This document shows, piece by piece, positions 27,347 to 36,067 of a stretch of 64,000 bases of DNA. Source of the DNA: Spirochaetaceae bacterium (lineage in GTDB: Bacteria > Myxococcota_A > UBA9160 > UBA4427); NCBI GenBank assembly GCA_020632655.1, contig JACKFD010000014.1:1-64000 (forward strand), in the 5' to 3' direction. A model generated the notes under the pieces. That model saw only the letters and a program-made list of their open reading frames with translations, did not search any database and had not been told where the DNA came from. The position numbers and the translations under genes were made by a program. Numbering within the stretch: position 1 is the stretch's first letter; each line of letters opens with the position of its first letter.

Positions 27347-28222
27347 ATGGAGATCGGAGTCGGCCTGCCGACGAATCTGCGCGGGACGAGCAAGGACCTC
27401 GTCGTCGAGTGGGCGCGCCGCGCCGAAGCCGCCGGCTTCGCCTCGGTCTGCATGGGCGAGCGGCTGACCTACGCCGGCTACGACTGGGTCCTCGCGCTCA
27501 CGGCGGCGGCGACGGTCACGACGCGGATCCGGCTGCTCGCGAACGTGATCATCCTGCCGATCCATCCGGTCGGCCTCGTCGCGAAGCAGAGTCTCAGCCT
27601 CGACGACTACTCGGGCGGGCGCCTCAGTCTCGGCGTCGGGCTCGGCACGCCCCTCGACGACTACGATGTCGCGCCTGCGCCGCGCGAGGGGCGGGGGCGG
27701 CGCTTCGAGGAGAGCCTCGCGACCTTGCGCGAGCTGTGGAAGGGCGAGTCGCTCGTTCCGGGCGTGCGCGCGATCGGGCCCGCGCCCGTACGCGAAGGCG
27801 GGCCGGAGCTCCTGCTCGGCGCGAACGGGCACAAGGCGCTGCGTCGCGTGGGTCGCTTCGCGGACGGTGCCGTCACCTGGAGCTTCGGGGCGGATCCGAA
27901 AGAGGCGCGCGCGATGTTCGACGTGGTCGAGGCGTCGTGGCGCGACGCGGGTCGGCCGGGCCGGCCGCGCTTGCTCTGCGGTTGCTACTACTCCGTTCCA
28001 CCGCATGCCGACGCGGACCTCGAGGCCTACTTCCGCGACTACTATCCGAAGGTCCTGCCCGGTCAGGTCGAGCAGCTGCTCTCGGCCGTGCGCACGACGA
28101 CGCCCGAGGCGATCCGGGCGGTCGTGCGCGAGTTCGAGGCGATCGGCTGCGACGAGTTCGTCTTCGTGCCGGTCAAGCCCGACCTCGCGCATCTCGACGG
28201 GCTCGCGGAGATCGTCTTCTGA
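27347..28222 (+). CDS. luciferase-like monooxygenase (LLM class flavin-dependent oxidoreductase)
   Basis: A 291-residue TIM-barrel flavoprotein of the bacterial luciferase/F420 superfamily. Typical segments are VVEWARRAEAAGFASVCMGE, ALTAAATVTTRIRLLANVII and SGGRLSLGVGLGTP. The choice of flavin (FMN or F420) cannot be read from sequence here. ATG 27347 has GGAGGG upstream; the longer open frame lacks homology. Stands alone in its direction after the EPS arm, tail to tail with the TauD gene. The substrate is unknown. Confidence 0.9.
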   Translation: MEIGVGLPTNLRGTSKDLVVEWARRAEAAGFASVCMGERLTYAGYDWVLALTAAATVTTRIRLLANVIILPIHPVGLVAKQSLSLDDYSGGRLSLGVGLGTPLDDYDVAPAPREGRGRRFEESLATLRELWKGESLVPGVRAIGPAPVREGGPELLLGANGHKALRRVGRFADGAVTWSFGADPKEARAMFDVVEASWRDAGRPGRPRLLCGCYYSVPPHADADLEAYFRDYYPKVLPGQVEQLLSAVRTTTPEAIRAVVREFEAIGCDEFVFVPVKPDLAHLDGLAEIVF

Positions 28223-28250
28223 GTGCCCGACGCGGGGCTTGCCGTCCGGC

Positions 28251-29141
28251 TCAGTCGCGCGCGTAGCTCGGATCGGGCCGTCGGTCCGGATCGAAGAAGG
28301 GCTTCTCGCCGTCGACGGTGCAGCGGCGGATCGCCCGCCTCTGCGGGAAGTGGTCCGAGACGCCGCGATGGAGCGTCGTGCGCTCGTCCCAGATCGCGAG
28401 CTGTCCCGGCTGCCAGCGCCAGCGCACCTGGAAGCGCGGCTCCGCGACGTGGCGATCGAGGAAGTCGAGGATCGCGTCGCTCTCGCTCGCCGGGAGGTCG
28501 ACGAGGCGATGCATCACTCCGCGATCGGTCATGTAGAGGCTGCGGCGGCCGCTCTCGGGATGCGTGCGCACGAGGGGATGCCGAACGGCCGGATAGGCGG
28601 CGCGGAGCTTGTCGGCGAGCCCAGGGATCCCGCTCTTGCGCTCGGCGATCTCGACGAAGCTCTCGTGGCAGGAGTGCTCCGCCAGGAGCCCGTCGAGCAG
28701 CTCGCGCACCCGCGGCGAGAGCGCCTCGTAGGCGGCGCTCGTCGACGCCCACATCGTGTCCCCGCCCCAGGCGGGCACCTCGACGACGGAGAGGAAGGCG
28801 ATCGCCGGCGGCTCGGGCAGCCAGGTCACGTCGGTATGCCAGAGATCCGTGCCGGGCGGATTGTCGGCGTCGTCGACGATCACCTGATGGCCCGGCTCTT
28901 CCGCGCCGAAATAGCGTTCGATCGGGTAGAGCGTGAGCGGGCCGAAGCGGCGGGCCAGGGCGAGCTGCTGGTCGCCGTCGAGGGGCTGGTCCTCGAAGAA
29001 GAGGACCTCGTGGGTCGCGAGGGCGTGGACGAGCTCGTCCCGCGTCGCGTCGTCGAGGGGCTCGCGCAGATCGAGTCCGCTCACGACGGCGCCCAGCACC
29101 CCGATCCTTTGCGCCTCGAAGGCGGCGTAGCGGCGCGTCAT
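28251..29141 (-). CDS. TauD/TfdA-family 2-oxoglutarate dioxygenase
   Basis: A 296-residue Fe(II)/2-oxoglutarate dioxygenase. The metal triad is visible: WHTD (His102, Asp104) and LHRG (His258), followed by the oxoglutarate-binding arginine region RRCTVDG. LATHEVLFFEDQPLDGDQQL is typical of taurine/2,4-D dioxygenases. ATG 29141 has a GGGAGAGGG site. It follows a degenerate amidohydrolase gene (28 bases apart, same direction), so the two may form an operon. The substrate is unknown. Confidence 0.92.
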   Translation of the reverse strand: MTRRYAAFEAQRIGVLGAVVSGLDLREPLDDATRDELVHALATHEVLFFEDQPLDGDQQLALARRFGPLTLYPIERYFGAEEPGHQVIVDDADNPPGTDLWHTDVTWLPEPPAIAFLSVVEVPAWGGDTMWASTSAAYEALSPRVRELLDGLLAEHSCHESFVEIAERKSGIPGLADKLRAAYPAVRHPLVRTHPESGRRSLYMTDRGVMHRLVDLPASESDAILDFLDRHVAEPRFQVRWRWQPGQLAIWDERTTLHRGVSDHFPQRRAIRRCTVDGEKPFFDPDRRPDPSYARD

Positions 29142-29169
29142 CGCATGCCCTCTCCCGTCTCGCGCGGGC

Positions 29170-30066
29170 TCAGGAGAGACCCATCTTCTCGTCGAGCTTG
29201 AGCACGCGGATCGCGTTCTCGCGCAGGAATTTCGGCCAGACCTCGTCCTTGAAGGGCACGTGCTGGCGCATCTCCGTGAACTGGCGCTCGAGGGAGATGC
29301 CGGCCGGGAAGTAGCCGCAGTAGAGGATCTTGTGTGCACCGCGCGTATTGGCGTACTTCACGATCTCCTCCGGGTAGTGCTTGGGTGCGAAGGCGCTCGT
29401 GCAGTAGTGCAGGCCCGGCCACTTCAGCATCAGCTTCATCGCGAGCTTCTCCCAGGGCTCGCAGCCATGCCGCGTCACGAGCGTGAGCTCCGGGAAGTCG
29501 TAACAGACCTGGTCGAGGTGCTCGACGTATTGCGGGTAGCTCGGCATGCGCGGGCCGACGATCCCCGCGTTGATGAACATGGGCAGGTCCGCTTCCACGC
29601 AGGCGGCGTAGATCGGGTACATCTTCGCGTCGTTGATCGGGACCTGCGGAAACTGACCGCAGGGAAAGCAGCCGACGGAGACGATGTCGTGCTTTGCCTT
29701 CGCTTCGTGGATCGCGCGGACGCTGCCCATCACGTCGTTGCAGTCCGTGAGGTCGAGGCCGAGCACGAAGCGATCCGGATGGCGCTTCTTCGCCTCGATC
29801 CCCTTCGGACTGCATCCCGTCTTCGCGATCTGCACGTTCCATCGATCCATCTCGGCGAGCGTCCACTCGATCGGATCCGTCCCGGGATCCACGACGTCGG
29901 GCACGTTCTTGAACATGTACTCCGCCGGGAACTCCATCTGCTCGATCGTCTCGCGATCCTTGTAGAGCGGCCGCATGAATTGATAGGCGGCCTTCTTGTC
30001 CTCGACGCTCGTGTAGGGGAAGCCGACGCCGAGGTCGATGATGCCGAGATCGTCCGGGAAGCCCAT
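29170..30066 (-). CDS. amidohydrolase-family protein with degenerate metal site
   Basis: A 298-residue protein with the overall pattern of amidohydrolase_2 (decarboxylase-like) proteins, such as ELTLVTRHGCEPW, LHYCTSAFAPKHYPEEIVKY and HKILYCGYFP. Key ligands are missing: the N-terminal HxH is replaced by DLGVGFP (residues 11-17), the barrel histidine by asparagine in FINAG (166), and the aspartate of the usual GTDYP by CGYFP (250-254). His200 is kept. Metal-dependent hydrolysis of the normal type is therefore doubtful. Its partner in the same direction is the TauD-like dioxygenase. Confidence 0.8.
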   Translation of the reverse strand: MGFPDDLGIIDLGVGFPYTSVEDKKAAYQFMRPLYKDRETIEQMEFPAEYMFKNVPDVVDPGTDPIEWTLAEMDRWNVQIAKTGCSPKGIEAKKRHPDRFVLGLDLTDCNDVMGSVRAIHEAKAKHDIVSVGCFPCGQFPQVPINDAKMYPIYAACVEADLPMFINAGIVGPRMPSYPQYVEHLDQVCYDFPELTLVTRHGCEPWEKLAMKLMLKWPGLHYCTSAFAPKHYPEEIVKYANTRGAHKILYCGYFPAGISLERQFTEMRQHVPFKDEVWPKFLRENAIRVLKLDEKMGLS

Positions 30067-30187
30067 GGTCTCTCCTCGCCTGTCGTGTTCGGGTGGTAGC
30101 ATGGTGGAGCACGCGAGCGGGGCGTCAAGCGGCGACGATGGGCCGTCCGGAGTCCGGGCGTCGGGTGTCGCGGGACGGAGGCGGGTG

Positions 30188-30814
30188 ATGCATCGGGGAT
30201 GCGGGGGGCGGGGGATCACGATCGTCTCGGGACTCCCGCGCTCGGGCACCTCCTTGATGATGCAGATGCTCGAGGCCGCGGGATCGTCGATCGCCCGGGA
30301 CGACGAACGGCCCGCCGACGCGGACAATCCGCGCGGCTACCACGAGCTCGCGGCCGTGAAGCGGATCCGCGCGGACGCGGACTTCGTGCGGGAGCTCGAG
30401 GGGCGGGTCGTGAAGGTCGTCGCGCCGCTGCTGGTGCATCTCCCGAGCGGGCCCGATTACCGGGTTCTCTTCCTCGAGCGGGATCTCGAGGCGGTGCTCG
30501 CCTCGCAGGCCACGATGCTCGCACGGCGTGGCGGGGCGACGGACGCGGACGAGCAGGCGGCGCTCGCTCGCGCGTTCGGGAAGAGCCTCGAGCGGGCGCG
30601 TCGATGGCTCGCGGAGCGGCCGGCGATCGCGACCTGCTTCGTCTCCCATGCGCGGCTGCTCGCGGATCCCCTTCCGGTCGCGCTCGAGATCGCGTCCTTC
30701 CTCGAGGAGAGCGGCGCCTTCGCGGAGCCGCCCGACGCGATGCGGCGTGGAGAGCGGGCGCGCGCGATGGCCGACGTCGTCGATCCGACGCTCCACCGCG
30801 CGGGCCGTGCCTGA
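30188..30814 (+). CDS. sulfotransferase-like P-loop protein
   Basis: A 208-residue protein with the PAPS-binding P-loop of sulfotransferases, TIVSGLPRSGTSLMMQML (residues 11-28), and a 3'-phosphate-binding-like segment LFLERDLEAVLASQATML. The stretch DDERPADADNPRGYHE is common in short bacterial sulfotransferase-family proteins. ATG 30188 is chosen because GGAGG at 30177-30181 is well spaced. The acceptor is unknown and activity is not assured. The neighbour on the left is divergent. Confidence 0.8.
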   Translation: MHRGCGGRGITIVSGLPRSGTSLMMQMLEAAGSSIARDDERPADADNPRGYHELAAVKRIRADADFVRELEGRVVKVVAPLLVHLPSGPDYRVLFLERDLEAVLASQATMLARRGGATDADEQAALARAFGKSLERARRWLAERPAIATCFVSHARLLADPLPVALEIASFLEESGAFAEPPDAMRRGERARAMADVVDPTLHRAGRA

Positions 30815-31072
30815 TCCCGCGCATCCCCGGCCGTCTCGCGTCCGGCGCTCCGAAGGGGAGGGCCGACGGGCGCCACGGCCGCCGCTCGGAAGCGCCCTTC
30901 GGTCTGGCTGCACATCGCTTGCGGGCTCCGACGGGGCGTGACAGATCGCCTCGACGGGTGCGGGCCGCCATGCGAGAATCGAGCGCCGGCGGCCGCGTCG
31001 CCTGCGTCGCCCCATGCGCCCCCGAGCCACTCCCAGTCACGTCGGGTCCGAGCCCGACGAGGAGGATTCCCG

Positions 31073-32824
31073 ATGCACGACCTCGTCCTTCGCGGCGGCC
31101 GGATCGCCGACGGCACCGGCCAGGACACCTTCACGGGCGACGTCGCCGTCCAAGATGGACGGATCGTCGAGGTGGGGCGTGTAGAAGGGCGCGGTCGGCG
31201 CGAGATCGATGCCGATGGACGGCTCGTGACGCCGGGCTTCGTCGACATCCACACGCATTACGACGCGCAGGCGACCTGGGATCCGCATCTCCTGCCCTCG
31301 GGCTGGCACGGCGTGACGACGGCGGTCGTCGGCAACTGCGGTGTCGGCTTCGCCCCCGCGAAGCCCGAGCAGCGCGAGATGCTGATCAGCCTGATGGAAG
31401 GCGTCGAGGACATCCCGGGCTCGGCCCTCGCCGAGGGCATCCGCTGGGAGTGGGAGACCTTCCCCGAGTACCTCGACGCGCTCGAGCGCTCGGACATGGC
31501 GATCGACCTCGGCACGCACGTCCCCCACGGCTCGGTCCGCACCTACGTGATGGGCGAGCGCGGCGCGCGCAACGAGGCCGCGACCGCCGACGACATCGCC
31601 CGCATGGCCGCGATCGTGAAGGAAGGCATCGCCGCCGGCGCCCTCGGCTTCTCGACCTCGCGCACCCTCGGCCATCGCGCCCTCGACGGCGAGCCCGTCC
31701 CCGGCACCTTCGCCCAGGAGGACGAGCTCTTCGGCATCGGCCGAGCCCTCGGCGAGCTCGGCGAGGGCGTCTTCGAGCTCGCCGCCGCCGGCGCCGCAGG
31801 CGACATGGGTGGCGACGCGATCGACTCGGCCCTGCGCGAGATCGAGTGGATGGAGCGGCTCTCGAAGGAGATCCGCCGTCCCGTCTCCTTCGCGATGCTG
31901 CAATTCGACTCGGCGCCGAACCAATGGCGGGAGCTCGTCGCGATCTGCGAGAAGACCCGCTCGAAGGGGGCCGACCTGCTCGCGCAGTTTGCACCCCGCC
32001 CCTTCGGCATCCTCACGGGCCACCAGACCGAGGCGAACCAGTTCCTGAACCGACCCGCCTATCTCGAGATCGCGCATCTGCCGCTGCCCGAGCGGGTGGC
32101 ACGGCTCAAGGACCCGGCCGTGCGCGCGCGCATCCTCGGGCCCGAGCGCGACGATCGCGCGGGCTTCGGCAGCATGCTCGACGACCCGAACATGCAGAAG
32201 AAGATCTTCCCCCTCGGCGATCCGCCGGACTACGAGCCGGGCCCCGAGAAGTCGATCTGGGCGATCGCCCAGCGCGAGGGTCGCTCGGCGGACGAGGTCC
32301 TCTACGACTACATGCTGCGGGACGAGGGGCGCGAGCTCCTGCTGCTCACCTTCTTCAACTACAGCGACGGCAATCTCGACCTGATGTACGAGCTCATCAA
32401 CAACGATCGTGCGGTCGTGAGCCTCGGCGACGGTGGCGCGCATTGCGGCGTGATCTGCGACGCCTCGCTCCAGACCTTCATGCTCACGCATTGGGTGCGC
32501 GACCGGAAGCGCGGCCCGAAGGTGCCCCTCGAGCAGGCGGTGGCCCGCATGACCCGCGATACGGCGCGCGTCTACGGTCTCCTCGACCGCGGCGTGATCG
32601 CGCCGGGCTACAAGGCCGACTTCAACGTGATCGACTTCGACAACCTGGCGCTCCTGCGTCCCGAGATGGCCTTCGACCTGCCGGGCGGCGCCCGGCGCCT
32701 GCTCCAGCGCGCCCGGGGCTACGACGCGACGATCGTGTCGGGCGAGGTCACGATGGAGAAGGGCGAGGCGACCGGGGCGCGACCGGGCCGGCTCCTGCGC
32801 GGCGCCCAGCCCGCGCCGGCGTAG
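31073..32824 (+). CDS. N-acyl-D-amino-acid deacylase-like amidohydrolase
   Basis: A 583-residue metal-dependent amidohydrolase of the D-aminoacylase group. It keeps the metal-binding VDIHTHYDAQATWDP and the characteristic GVTTAVVGNCGVGFAP, a late LGDGGAHCGV aspartate/histidine region and the C-terminal composite-domain segment APGYKADFNVID. Bacterial members hydrolyse N-acyl-D-amino acids or related amides. ATG 31073 has AGGAGGA at good distance. The 258 bases before it hold no recognisable gene. The P450 gene follows in the same direction after 91 bases. Confidence 0.92.
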   Translation: MHDLVLRGGRIADGTGQDTFTGDVAVQDGRIVEVGRVEGRGRREIDADGRLVTPGFVDIHTHYDAQATWDPHLLPSGWHGVTTAVVGNCGVGFAPAKPEQREMLISLMEGVEDIPGSALAEGIRWEWETFPEYLDALERSDMAIDLGTHVPHGSVRTYVMGERGARNEAATADDIARMAAIVKEGIAAGALGFSTSRTLGHRALDGEPVPGTFAQEDELFGIGRALGELGEGVFELAAAGAAGDMGGDAIDSALREIEWMERLSKEIRRPVSFAMLQFDSAPNQWRELVAICEKTRSKGADLLAQFAPRPFGILTGHQTEANQFLNRPAYLEIAHLPLPERVARLKDPAVRARILGPERDDRAGFGSMLDDPNMQKKIFPLGDPPDYEPGPEKSIWAIAQREGRSADEVLYDYMLRDEGRELLLLTFFNYSDGNLDLMYELINNDRAVVSLGDGGAHCGVICDASLQTFMLTHWVRDRKRGPKVPLEQAVARMTRDTARVYGLLDRGVIAPGYKADFNVIDFDNLALLRPEMAFDLPGGARRLLQRARGYDATIVSGEVTMEKGEATGARPGRLLRGAQPAPA

Positions 32825-32915
32825 GCGTCTCCTCGCGGCGGCTCGCGTCCGCCGCGAGCGTTGCCCCCTCGTTCCGAACGCGATCGCAGCAGTAGACCCA
32901 AGGAGTAGACGACGC

Positions 32916-34160
32916 ATGGCCGCCCCCGCCCTCGACGGATCGACGCTCATCGATCCCGCCTCCTACGCACGCATCGGCTACCCGCACACGGACTGGTCGA
33001 CGCTGCGCAGGAGCGCGCCGATCGAACGTTTCCAGCCCGAGGGCTGGCCGCCCTTCTGGGCGATCACGCGGCATGCCGACATCGTCTCGATCTCGAAGCG
33101 CCCCGACGCCTTCCTGAACGTCGATGGCATCAACTTCGATCGCAATCCCGAGGCGCGCGGCCAGGCGCCGGTCCAGATGCGCACGATCATCGAGATGGAC
33201 CCGCCGGACCATCGGAAGTACCGCGCCGTCGCGAGCAAGTTCTTCACGCCGCGCTCGCTCGGCGCCTGGGACCCCATCGTCGAGGAGATGGCGCGCAAGC
33301 TCGTCGACGGGCTCGGTCGCGAGGGCGAGTGCGACTTCGTGACCGAGATCGCGTCGATGCATCCGCTCAAGATCATCTGCCGCATCCTCGGCGCCCCCGA
33401 AGAGGACGAGGCTTTCGTCCTGCGCCTCACGAACGAGATCTTCGGTCGCGAGGACGAGGAGTTCCGTCGCCCCGGGACGGCGACGCCCGAAGAGTCCGTG
33501 ATGCAGGCGGCGATGGAGTTCTACCAGTACTTCCAGAAGATCCTCGCGGACCGCCGCGAGCGACCGCGGGAGGACCTCGTCTCGCTCTTCGCGAACGCCA
33601 GGGTCGACGGCGAGCCGATGAACGAGATCGCGACGATGGGCTACTGCCTCGTCATGTTCATCGCCGGCCACGAGACGACCCGCGGCGCGATCAGCGGTGG
33701 CATGAAGGCGCTCCTCGACCATCCCGCCGAGCTCGCGAAGTGGCAGGCGGATCCTTCGCTCGGGAAGACGGCGATCGAGGAGATCCTCCGCTACGTCACG
33801 CCCGTCAACACGATGGCGCGGACGGTGGCGCGGGACGTGACGATCGGCGGCCGGCAGCTCTCCGAGGGCGATCGACTCGTGATGTTCTACGCCTCGGCGA
33901 ATCGCGACGAGGCGGTCTTCGACGATCCGGATGCGTTCCGTGTCGACCGCAACCCGAACCCGCATCTCGCCTTCGGGATCGGCGAGCATTTCTGCCTTGG
34001 GGCGCACCTCGCGCGGAAGACTTCCGGGGCGATCTTCGGGGAGCTCGTGCCGCGGCTCGAGCTCGTCGAGGCCGCGGCGCCCGCCGAGCGGGTGCCGTCG
34101 AACCTCGTCCCCGGGCTCAAGCATCTGCCGATCCGATATCGACTCCGGCCGGGACGTTAG
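32916..34160 (+). CDS. cytochrome P450
   Basis: A 414-residue soluble bacterial P450. All signature elements are present: the I-helix AGHETTR (250-256), the K-helix EEILR with ExxR (289-292), and the haem loop FGIGEHFCLGAHLAR with the cysteine ligand Cys360. The general pattern is like actinobacterial CYP124/125/142-type steroid and fatty-acid hydroxylases, but I cannot fix the subfamily by eye. A ribosome site AAGGAG lies upstream. No ferredoxin or reductase gene is nearby, so redox partners must come from elsewhere. Confidence 0.95.
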   Translation: MAAPALDGSTLIDPASYARIGYPHTDWSTLRRSAPIERFQPEGWPPFWAITRHADIVSISKRPDAFLNVDGINFDRNPEARGQAPVQMRTIIEMDPPDHRKYRAVASKFFTPRSLGAWDPIVEEMARKLVDGLGREGECDFVTEIASMHPLKIICRILGAPEEDEAFVLRLTNEIFGREDEEFRRPGTATPEESVMQAAMEFYQYFQKILADRRERPREDLVSLFANARVDGEPMNEIATMGYCLVMFIAGHETTRGAISGGMKALLDHPAELAKWQADPSLGKTAIEEILRYVTPVNTMARTVARDVTIGGRQLSEGDRLVMFYASANRDEAVFDDPDAFRVDRNPNPHLAFGIGEHFCLGAHLARKTSGAIFGELVPRLELVEAAAPAERVPSNLVPGLKHLPIRYRLRPGR

Positions 34161-34234
34161 GCAGGCAGGCGGCGAGAGGGGCTCCGAGCTTCGTGGCGCT
34201 CCGTCGCGGTGAATCGAACGAGGAGGAATCGCTC

Positions 34235-35206
34235 ATGGCCCGATCCGAATCTACCGCCCCGGCCTCCGAAGGATTCGGCGGACGCGAGGCGCTCGCGCAG
34301 CACGCCCCGGCCGCCGCCGTCGCCCTCGACGACCTCGAAGCCGTCGCCTGGCGCCGGGCCGACGCCGACCTGCTCGACCTCGCGGCCAAGGTGATCGCTT
34401 CGATCCACGGCATCCCGCCGCTCCCGCGGCCGGCCGAGTCGGGTCCGAGTCCCTGGGCGGACCGCGACGTGACGGGCTGGCGGGACTTCCCGGAGCTGGG
34501 CGACCGCGAACGCGGCGCGCTCGCCTTCGCGGAGCAGTTCAGCCTCGACGTCGCACGGGTCGACGACGCGCTTCGCCAGACGCTCTTCGGGGCGTTGGGC
34601 GCCGACGCCGCCGAGTTCGCCCAGGCGGTCTACGTCGCGGACGTGATCGCCCGGGCGCGCGCCGTGCTCGACCGGCTCTTCGGGCCGGGTCCCGCGCCCG
34701 CGGCCACCACGGCGACCCGGGCGCTCGCGCCCGACGCGAGCATCTGGAACGGCATCGAGGAGCTGATCCGGGTCGTGCCGGGGCTGCAGGGACTCGACGC
34801 CGTGACGACGGAGCTCGTCCGGCTGCGCGGCGCGCGCCAGCATCATTGTCGCGTCTGCCAGTCGGTCCGGAGCCGCTCGGCGATGGTGGCGGGCGCGACC
34901 GACGAGACCTTCGATGCCGTCGACGGCTACGAGACGAGCGATCTGCCGGACGCAACGAAGGCCGCCCTCGCCTGGACCGACGCCTTCATCTGGACGCCGG
35001 GCCGGATCTCCGACGAGGACGTCGCGACGCTCGCCCGGCACTTCGACCCGGCGCAGCAGGTCGAGCTGGTCCTCGACCTCGCGCGCAATGCCTCGAACAA
35101 GTTCGCCGTCTCGATGGCCGCCGACGCCGCCAACGTGACGGAGGGCTACGAGATCTACGAGGTGCATCCCGACGGATCGATCGAGTACGGCCTCACGGCG
35201 CCCTGA
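34235..35206 (+). CDS. carboxymuconolactone decarboxylase/AhpD-like protein, two-domain
   Basis: A 323-residue all-helical protein of the AhpD/CMD superfamily with two halves. The second half carries RQHHCRVCQSVRS: Cys205 and Cys208 form the CxxC of AhpD, but the histidine normally four residues after the second cysteine is Arg212. The first half has no CxxC. A full AhpD proton-relay mechanism is therefore unlikely, though a thiol role remains possible. ATG 34235 has GAGGAGG. It follows the P450 gene by 74 bases. Its stop codon lies inside the end of the oppositely oriented PEP-CTERM gene (14-base overlap). Confidence 0.85.
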   Translation: MARSESTAPASEGFGGREALAQHAPAAAVALDDLEAVAWRRADADLLDLAAKVIASIHGIPPLPRPAESGPSPWADRDVTGWRDFPELGDRERGALAFAEQFSLDVARVDDALRQTLFGALGADAAEFAQAVYVADVIARARAVLDRLFGPGPAPAATTATRALAPDASIWNGIEELIRVVPGLQGLDAVTTELVRLRGARQHHCRVCQSVRSRSAMVAGATDETFDAVDGYETSDLPDATKAALAWTDAFIWTPGRISDEDVATLARHFDPAQQVELVLDLARNASNKFAVSMAADAANVTEGYEIYEVHPDGSIEYGLTAP

Positions 35207-35879
35207 GCCCGGCCCACGCCCTGCGCCGGGTCGCCGAGCCGAGCAGTGCCAGTGAGCCGGCGACGAGCCCGGCCGCGAGCCCCGGCTCCGGCACGCCATC
35301 GAGCCGCATCGCCTCGACCCGGATCGTGCTCGCCCCGATCTGCGTGCCCGTCCAGACGGGGTCGTGGATCCGCACGCCGAAGAGCGCATCGCCCCGACCG
35401 ATCGCGTCGTTCCAGAGATCGGTCACGTCGACCTCGACCTCCCAGGCGCCGTTCGTCGGCAGCGTGATCAGATCGACGAGATCACCGAGTCCGAAGGTCG
35501 AGAGCGAGACGACGCCGTCGCCCGGGTAGCTCGAGACCCGGAAGGTCTTCGACTCGCCGTGCACGAGATCGATGTCGCTGGCCGTCAGCGTCAGGACGAG
35601 GGTCGCGCCCGCGCTCGTCGATCCGCCGAGGGAGACGAACTCCGCGTAGTGCTCGGCATCGAAGAAGGTGCTGAGGTAGACGCGCCCGAGCTCGCTGCTC
35701 GGTGCCAGGAAGAGGTCGTCGGCCGCGCCGTCCGGGATCGGGCCGTCGCGCAGCGAGTAGGCGACGCCGGGATCGAGCGCATGCGCGGGCGGCGTCAGGA
35801 TCGGGACGAGCAGGAGGACCAGCAGGACCGGGATCAGCTCGACCGGACGGCCGAGACGGGGCGCGGATCGACGGGGCAT
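35193..35879 (-). CDS. PEP-CTERM-sorted surface protein
   Basis: A 228-residue exported protein. A signal peptide (LIPVLLVLLLVPILTPPAHA) is followed by a beta-rich domain. The C-terminus has the sorting signal V-PEP at 196-199, a hydrophobic stretch LAAGLVAGSLALLG and a basic end ATRRR. Such tails are processed by exosortases, which couple secretion to EPS (family knowledge). The rest of the protein matches no family I can name. No exosortase gene lies in the window. The last 14 bases overlap the AhpD-like gene tail to tail. Confidence 0.85.
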   Translation of the reverse strand: MPRRSAPRLGRPVELIPVLLVLLLVPILTPPAHALDPGVAYSLRDGPIPDGAADDLFLAPSSELGRVYLSTFFDAEHYAEFVSLGGSTSAGATLVLTLTASDIDLVHGESKTFRVSSYPGDGVVSLSTFGLGDLVDLITLPTNGAWEVEVDVTDLWNDAIGRGDALFGVRIHDPVWTGTQIGASTIRVEAMRLDGVPEPGLAAGLVAGSLALLGSATRRRAWAGLRAP

Positions 35880-36067
35880 GCGAAGCGATCTGCAACGGCC
35901 GTGCCGATCGAGCCCAACACTCCGGTGCGTCTCACGCGCGCGAAACGGACACCACGCGTGCTCGCCTCGGAGGGCGAGGGTCTGACGTCACGCGCGTGTG
36001 TCGGTGCGCCTCCGATCGACTCGACCTCGTCGGCCTGGCCCGGCCGAGGGCCCGGCGGCGCCAGGGC

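Noticed and set aside
30098..30128. TTGACG and CATGCT as a promoter for the amidohydrolase gene on the minus strand
   Set aside because: The spacer is 19 bases and the -10 matches only three positions, so it is not better than chance.
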